This document shows positions 40,489 through 43,127 of a DNA stretch of 43,127 nucleotides, piece after piece. Each line of letters opens with the position of its first letter. The first letter of the stretch is position 1. The translations under genes and the position numbers were made by a program. The notes beneath the pieces were generated by a model. It was not told the DNA's origin. It did no database searches and saw nothing but the letters and a program-made list of their open reading frames with translations. Source of the stretch: Solirubrobacterales bacterium (GTDB lineage Bacteria > Actinomycetota > Thermoleophilia > Solirubrobacterales > Solirubrobacteraceae); NCBI GenBank assembly GCA_013815355.1, contig JACDGG010000005.1, positions 1 to 43,127 of the forward strand, given 5' to 3'.

Positions 40489-41197
40489 ACAGGCGCGGGT
40501 CGTTCGTGATGATGCCGTCGACGCCCATCGCGGTGAGCTTGGCGATCAAGCGCGCGTCGTCGACCGTCCACACGTAGAGCTCGCCGCCGCCCGCAGCCAC
40601 GGCGCGCACCAGCGCGGGTGTGACGACGCGCCAGTGGGCCATGATCGCGTCGAAGCGCCCCGAGCGCAGCGCCTCGCGCGCCTTGCGCGGCAGCATCGCG
40701 CGGTAGCCGGTGAGGATCGCCAGGGCGGGGATCACGGTGAGCATGTCGGTCGTGTAGTCGCGGCGCGCGCGCGGCACCGACCAGCCGAGGCGCAGCGCCG
40801 GCTCGGCCGCGCGGATCTCGTCAAGGCTGTCAGTGAAGGTGCCGCTGATCAGGGTCCGTGGGACCAACTCACGCTCGCGCAGCGCCTCCAGCACGCGCAG
40901 CTCATAGCCGGGGATCTTCACGTCGACGTCGAATTCGAGGCGCGCGAAGGCCTCACCGGCGAGGTGGTCGAGTGCCTCCTCGAAGCTCAGCGGCGTGCGC
41001 GAGCGCATGTCCTCGTAATCGTGCGCGACGAGCAGACGCCCGCTGCCATCGATGCGCTCGGAGAGGACATCGAACTCGATCATGTCGACATCGTGCGCCA
41101 GCGCTGCGTCGAAGGAGGCCAATGTGTTGCCCAGCTCGATGTGATGCGCGCCCTTGTGGCCCACGCGGCGCGGGTGACTAGGCGGCCTGTCGACCAT
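40478..41197 (-). CDS. Glycerophosphodiester phosphodiesterase family protein
   Basis: A 239-residue TIM-barrel protein. 'RVGHKGAHHIELGNTLASF' holds the first catalytic His and the Glu-Asn-Thr-like 'GNT' block, 'MIEFDVLSERIDG' the metal-binding Glu/Asp, and 'LLVAHDYE' the second His. 'LEFDVDVKIPGYE' and the C-terminal 'GVDGIITNDPRLF' are typical. It hydrolyses glycerophosphodiesters to glycerol-3-phosphate and an alcohol. The usual 'ENT' is 'GNT', so the Glu is substituted at that point; catalytic competence should be judged with care. No signal peptide, so cytosolic. Confidence 0.82.
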   Translation of the reverse strand: MVDRPPSHPRRVGHKGAHHIELGNTLASFDAALAHDVDMIEFDVLSERIDGSGRLLVAHDYEDMRSRTPLSFEEALDHLAGEAFARLEFDVDVKIPGYELRVLEALRERELVPRTLISGTFTDSLDEIRAAEPALRLGWSVPRARRDYTTDMLTVIPALAILTGYRAMLPRKAREALRSGRFDAIMAHWRVVTPALVRAVAAGGGELYVWTVDDARLIAKLTAMGVDGIITNDPRLFSR

Positions 41198-41763
41198 TCG
41201 GCACAGGATCGCAGAGAAACGACCTACTCGGCTCGTAACCCAACGCCGCCGCCGGCGCCCATCACCAGTCCGACTACCGCGTTGGCACGCTCGCTACTAG
41301 GTGTCTGCTATCTGCACCTGTCTAACCGGGCGTCCGTGTTTCTCTCCTCGGCGCACCGTGGGAAACGCGTTTTCCCTGCAAATCGACGCATTTGTGCAGC
41401 CTGCATCCCTGTACCATTTGCCTTTGTAGATTTTTCTCGCATCTAGTGCACCCCTCCTGGTAGTTATTGGAGGCGCCTGAAACGCAGATCCCGTAAACAA
41501 GGACATGGGATTCATGCAAGTACAAACTGCCATGTGTCTCCTCGCCACCCCTGAAGCTGGGTCGCGAAGACTGCGCTGACGAACTGTACTGGCGTGATTG
41601 GCGGCAAAGCAGATCCACAAAAACATTACCTTCATGCGCCCAGCACGCCGTCGCAGTCATCTGCTTCGGTCCTGGTGACGCCGCGAGCGCAACGCACATG
41701 TTGGTGATGGCCGACCGCTGGGTAGCGGCGCATACATACCAACAACTCAAGGGAGCAAAGTCC
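41198..41763. other. Long AT-richer intergenic region without a recognised gene
   Basis: 566 bp with base composition well below the surrounding GC content. I see no open frame with family features, no tRNA and no clear terminator. The final stretch holds the ribosome-binding site for the secreted protein (CAAGGGAG before ATG 41764). A minus-strand frame crossing it has no sensible composition. Confidence 0.6.
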
Positions 41764-42342
41764 ATGAAGCAAGTCAGAATTCTCGGCCTGATGCTGATGG
41801 CCGTCTTCGCAATGAGTGCAATCGCAGCCAGCGCCGCGAGCGCTGTCGTATTCGAACCCGACTCGACTGCAGTTAAAGCGACATCGACAAACGCCAAGTT
41901 CATCGCACCGAACGGACTGTCGGTCGAATGTAAATCCACTATCGCCGAAGGTAAAACGGGCGTCAAATCAAACACGATCGCCGCGACCGCAGTGAACAGC
42001 TTCACAGGATGCACGGCGTTTGGCGTCGCCGCAACGGTCACAGAAACCTGCGGCGCAACAAAAGGCAGCACCGTTGCGAACTCCACCACCTCGGTAACCG
42101 TCGTAATTGCCGCGGGCTGCAAAGTCGTAGTGAAAACGGCGACCTGCAGCTTGACCGCCGAAGGCAAACAGGAACTAAAAGGGACGTGGGTAAACGGAAA
42201 CGGCACCACCACCAAGTCCACGTTTGAACTATCAAAAGCCCCGGTGACGGTGACTTCCACTGGCGGCATCTGCGGCGCAAGCGGCACGGGCTTCGAGTCC
42301 GGCAAATTCACCGTAGAACCAGTATCAGTGAAAATCAAATAG
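41764..42342 (+). CDS. Secreted Thr/Ser/Ala-rich protein of unknown function
   Basis: A 192-residue protein. A signal peptide ('KQVRILGLMLMAVFAMSAIAASAASA', here by its ends KQVRIL and SAASA) is followed by a small, threonine-, lysine- and glycine-rich domain with six cysteines that probably form disulfides ('GLSVECKSTIAEGKTGVKS', 'NSFTGCTAF', 'VTETCGATKG', 'AAGCKVVVKTATCSLTAEG', 'TGGICGASG'). It resembles small exported proteins found in many copies in Thermoleophilia. The codon use is less GC-biased than that of housekeeping genes here. It is followed by a hairpin terminator at 42391. Confidence 0.65.
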   Translation: MKQVRILGLMLMAVFAMSAIAASAASAVVFEPDSTAVKATSTNAKFIAPNGLSVECKSTIAEGKTGVKSNTIAATAVNSFTGCTAFGVAATVTETCGATKGSTVANSTTSVTVVIAAGCKVVVKTATCSLTAEGKQELKGTWVNGNGTTTKSTFELSKAPVTVTSTGGICGASGTGFESGKFTVEPVSVKIK

Positions 42343-42390
42343 CAGCACGTTGCTTCGCTGACCTAGCGATGCGCTAAGGAAGTAGGATAG

Positions 42391-42418
42391 TGGGGGCCGG
42401 ACACTCGTCCGGCCCCCA
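42391..42418 (+). terminator. Hairpin terminator after the secreted-protein gene
   Basis: TGGGGGCCGGAC (42391-42402) and GTCCGGCCCCCA (42407-42418) form a perfect 12-bp stem with an ACTC loop. Only TT follows, so it is a GC-strong but U-poor terminator. Confidence 0.7.
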
Positions 42419-42806
42419 TTGCGTAGTGCGTCCCGGCCGCCGCGATCCACAGCCAGCTTTGGCGGCGCTTGGCCGAGCGACTGGCGCTCCCGCATCCTGC
42501 CGCGGGCGATTGTGCGGCTCGCCCTTCGAGGATGCCGCCCAGCTCGCACAAGTTCGTCCTCATCTGTCGCAGCTTTAGCCTTCGAGGTCTTCTGCAGATC
42601 CCGGCGCCGTAGGCCCCGACGTGCCGCTCTGAATGTGGATCTCGTCAACCGTAGCCTTGCGTCAACGTTGAGGCACCCTACTGGCGACGGCATTTGCCCC
42701 GATCTACCTGTTCTGCCTAGAGACCTTCCGAACAGTTGGATAGAGGTATCCGGGTCACGGCCGACGCTGTGGGTCCTTCCAAAGATCCGCGACGAAGGGA
42801 AGCCGG
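42419..42806. other. Non-coding or decayed stretch before the transposase remnant
   Basis: 388 bp between the terminator and the transposase remnant. The open frames on both strands are short and have no family features. It may be decayed mobile DNA or the promoter flank of the IS481-type element. I see nothing more in it. Confidence 0.5.
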
Positions 42807-43001
42807 ATGCCGGACAAGCGTAGGTGGCTGCCCCGGTGGCAGCGTATCGAGCTGGTGCAGATGTGTGTGGTGCGCGGCATGACCCGTCGAGAAGCCGCAG
42901 CGTGGCGGGGAATGTCGCTCTCCACGGTGCAGTACTGGATCGATCGCTATCCAGTGCGTGCGATGGAGCTGGGAATGTCCCATGCGACCGTCTCGCTCTG
43001 A
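42807..43001 (+). pseudogene. IS481-type transposase remnant with internal deletion
   Basis: 64 codons remain. The N-terminal helix-turn-helix region 'ELVQMCVVRGMTRREAAAW' and 'SLSTVQYWIDR' fits the start of IS481-family integrase-like transposases. It then jumps directly to 'MELGMSHATVS', a block that normally lies roughly 50-70 residues further on, and stops. So an internal deletion removed the segment between, and the DDE catalytic domain is lost. The ribosome-binding site GAAGGGA precedes the ATG. The end of the frame coincides with the left end of the next element. Confidence 0.72.
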
Positions 43002-43127
43002 GGGCTTATCCCGGAAGGATTATGTAGAGCTGGGTTGAATCTTCTGATCGTCCGGTTGTTGCTACTCGATCAGGAGGTCTGTGGTGGGCTATATGGTCAG
43101 TAAGGATGATGGTTGGCGTGTCCCGGA
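43002..43127 (+). mobile_element. Left end of an IS5-like insertion sequence, cut by the window edge
   Basis: Directly after the transposase remnant the sequence changes to less GC-rich DNA, beginning near 'GGGCTTATCCCGGAAGG' and containing a strong AGGAGG and a transposase start. It is the probable left terminus of an IS5-like element inserted into, or next to, the IS481-type gene. The right end and the flanking target repeat lie outside the window. Confidence 0.55.
43084..43127 (+). CDS. IS5-like transposase, N-terminal fragment (truncated by window edge)
   Basis: The frame reads VGYMVSKDDGWRVP before the window ends. 'DDGWR(V/I)PD' opens a group of IS5-family transposases that I remember as continuing with a helical DNA-binding segment. 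AGGAGG at 43072-43077 is 6 nt before GTG 43084; ATG 43093 in the same frame is the alternative start. Catalytic residues are outside the window. Confidence 0.55.
   Translation, partial: MGYMVSKDDGWRVP

Noticed and set aside
41322-42338. 338-codon minus-strand frame across the secreted protein at 41764-42342
   Set aside because: It covers a gene with a clear signal peptide on the plus strand, has no recognisable motif, and its composition changes abruptly midway.

Overview
The window is high-GC, densely packed bacterial chromosome. Leaderless-looking starts, ATGA/GTGA overlaps, an HBHA-like basic protein, a DUF2342-type metalloprotease, a PAC2 protein, and secreted proteins with FN3-like repeats or lysine/arginine-rich tails all point to an actinobacterium. 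My best guess is the Thermoleophilia (Solirubrobacterales and relatives). That is an inference from gene style; there is no rRNA or other marker here to settle it.

Layout. 25-4064 (-): three secreted or surface proteins. 4336-13767: mostly housekeeping genes on both strands (GspE/PilB-type ATPase, YhaM-like OB/HD protein, PAC2 protein, a helicase-derived nuclease, a metalloprotease, a basic histone-like/HBHA-like protein with a strong terminator, an HxlR regulator with a palindromic operator candidate, Mrp). 13903-30722: a lysine-centred island (below). 30834-41197: ferredoxin, NAD(P)-binding protein, a small lower-GC accessory patch (32174-33241), amidase, citrate synthase, groES-groEL with two CIRCE operators, ASCH, NUDIX, Crp/Fnr, a small secreted protein, GDPD. 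41198-43127: AT-richer tail with one secreted protein, a deleted IS481-type transposase remnant and the left end of an IS5-like element cut by the window edge.

The island is the main discovery candidate. Two four-gene cassettes face each other and overlap tail to tail by 4 bp. Each holds a class II lysyl-tRNA synthetase (LysRS) paralog, both subunits of an adenosylcobalamin/PLP lysine 5,6-aminomutase (KamD and KamE), and a P-loop KamB-like protein. The LysRS paralogs keep the ATP-binding motifs and the N-terminal OB fold. In both, the lysine side-chain pocket is changed in the same way: positions that align with E. coli LysRS Tyr280, Asn424 and Phe426 are Met, Ser and Asp. This suggests activation of an amino acid other than ordinary lysine, and the co-encoded mutase, which moves the terminal amino group from C6 to C5, suggests which one. 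The other lysine-fermentation genes are absent from the window.

Next to cassette 2, diverging from it, is a promoter-led operon of an arginyl-tRNA synthetase paralog with lost signature motifs, a SAM methyltransferase, lysA and dapD. It meets a convergent dapE-dapC operon. So four lysine/diaminopimelate biosynthesis genes flank enzymes that would consume lysine. My working model is a pathway that makes, rearranges and then activates a lysine isomer, for loading on tRNA or transfer to another acceptor. The acceptor and the roles of the ArgRS-like protein and the methyltransferase are not shown by the sequence.
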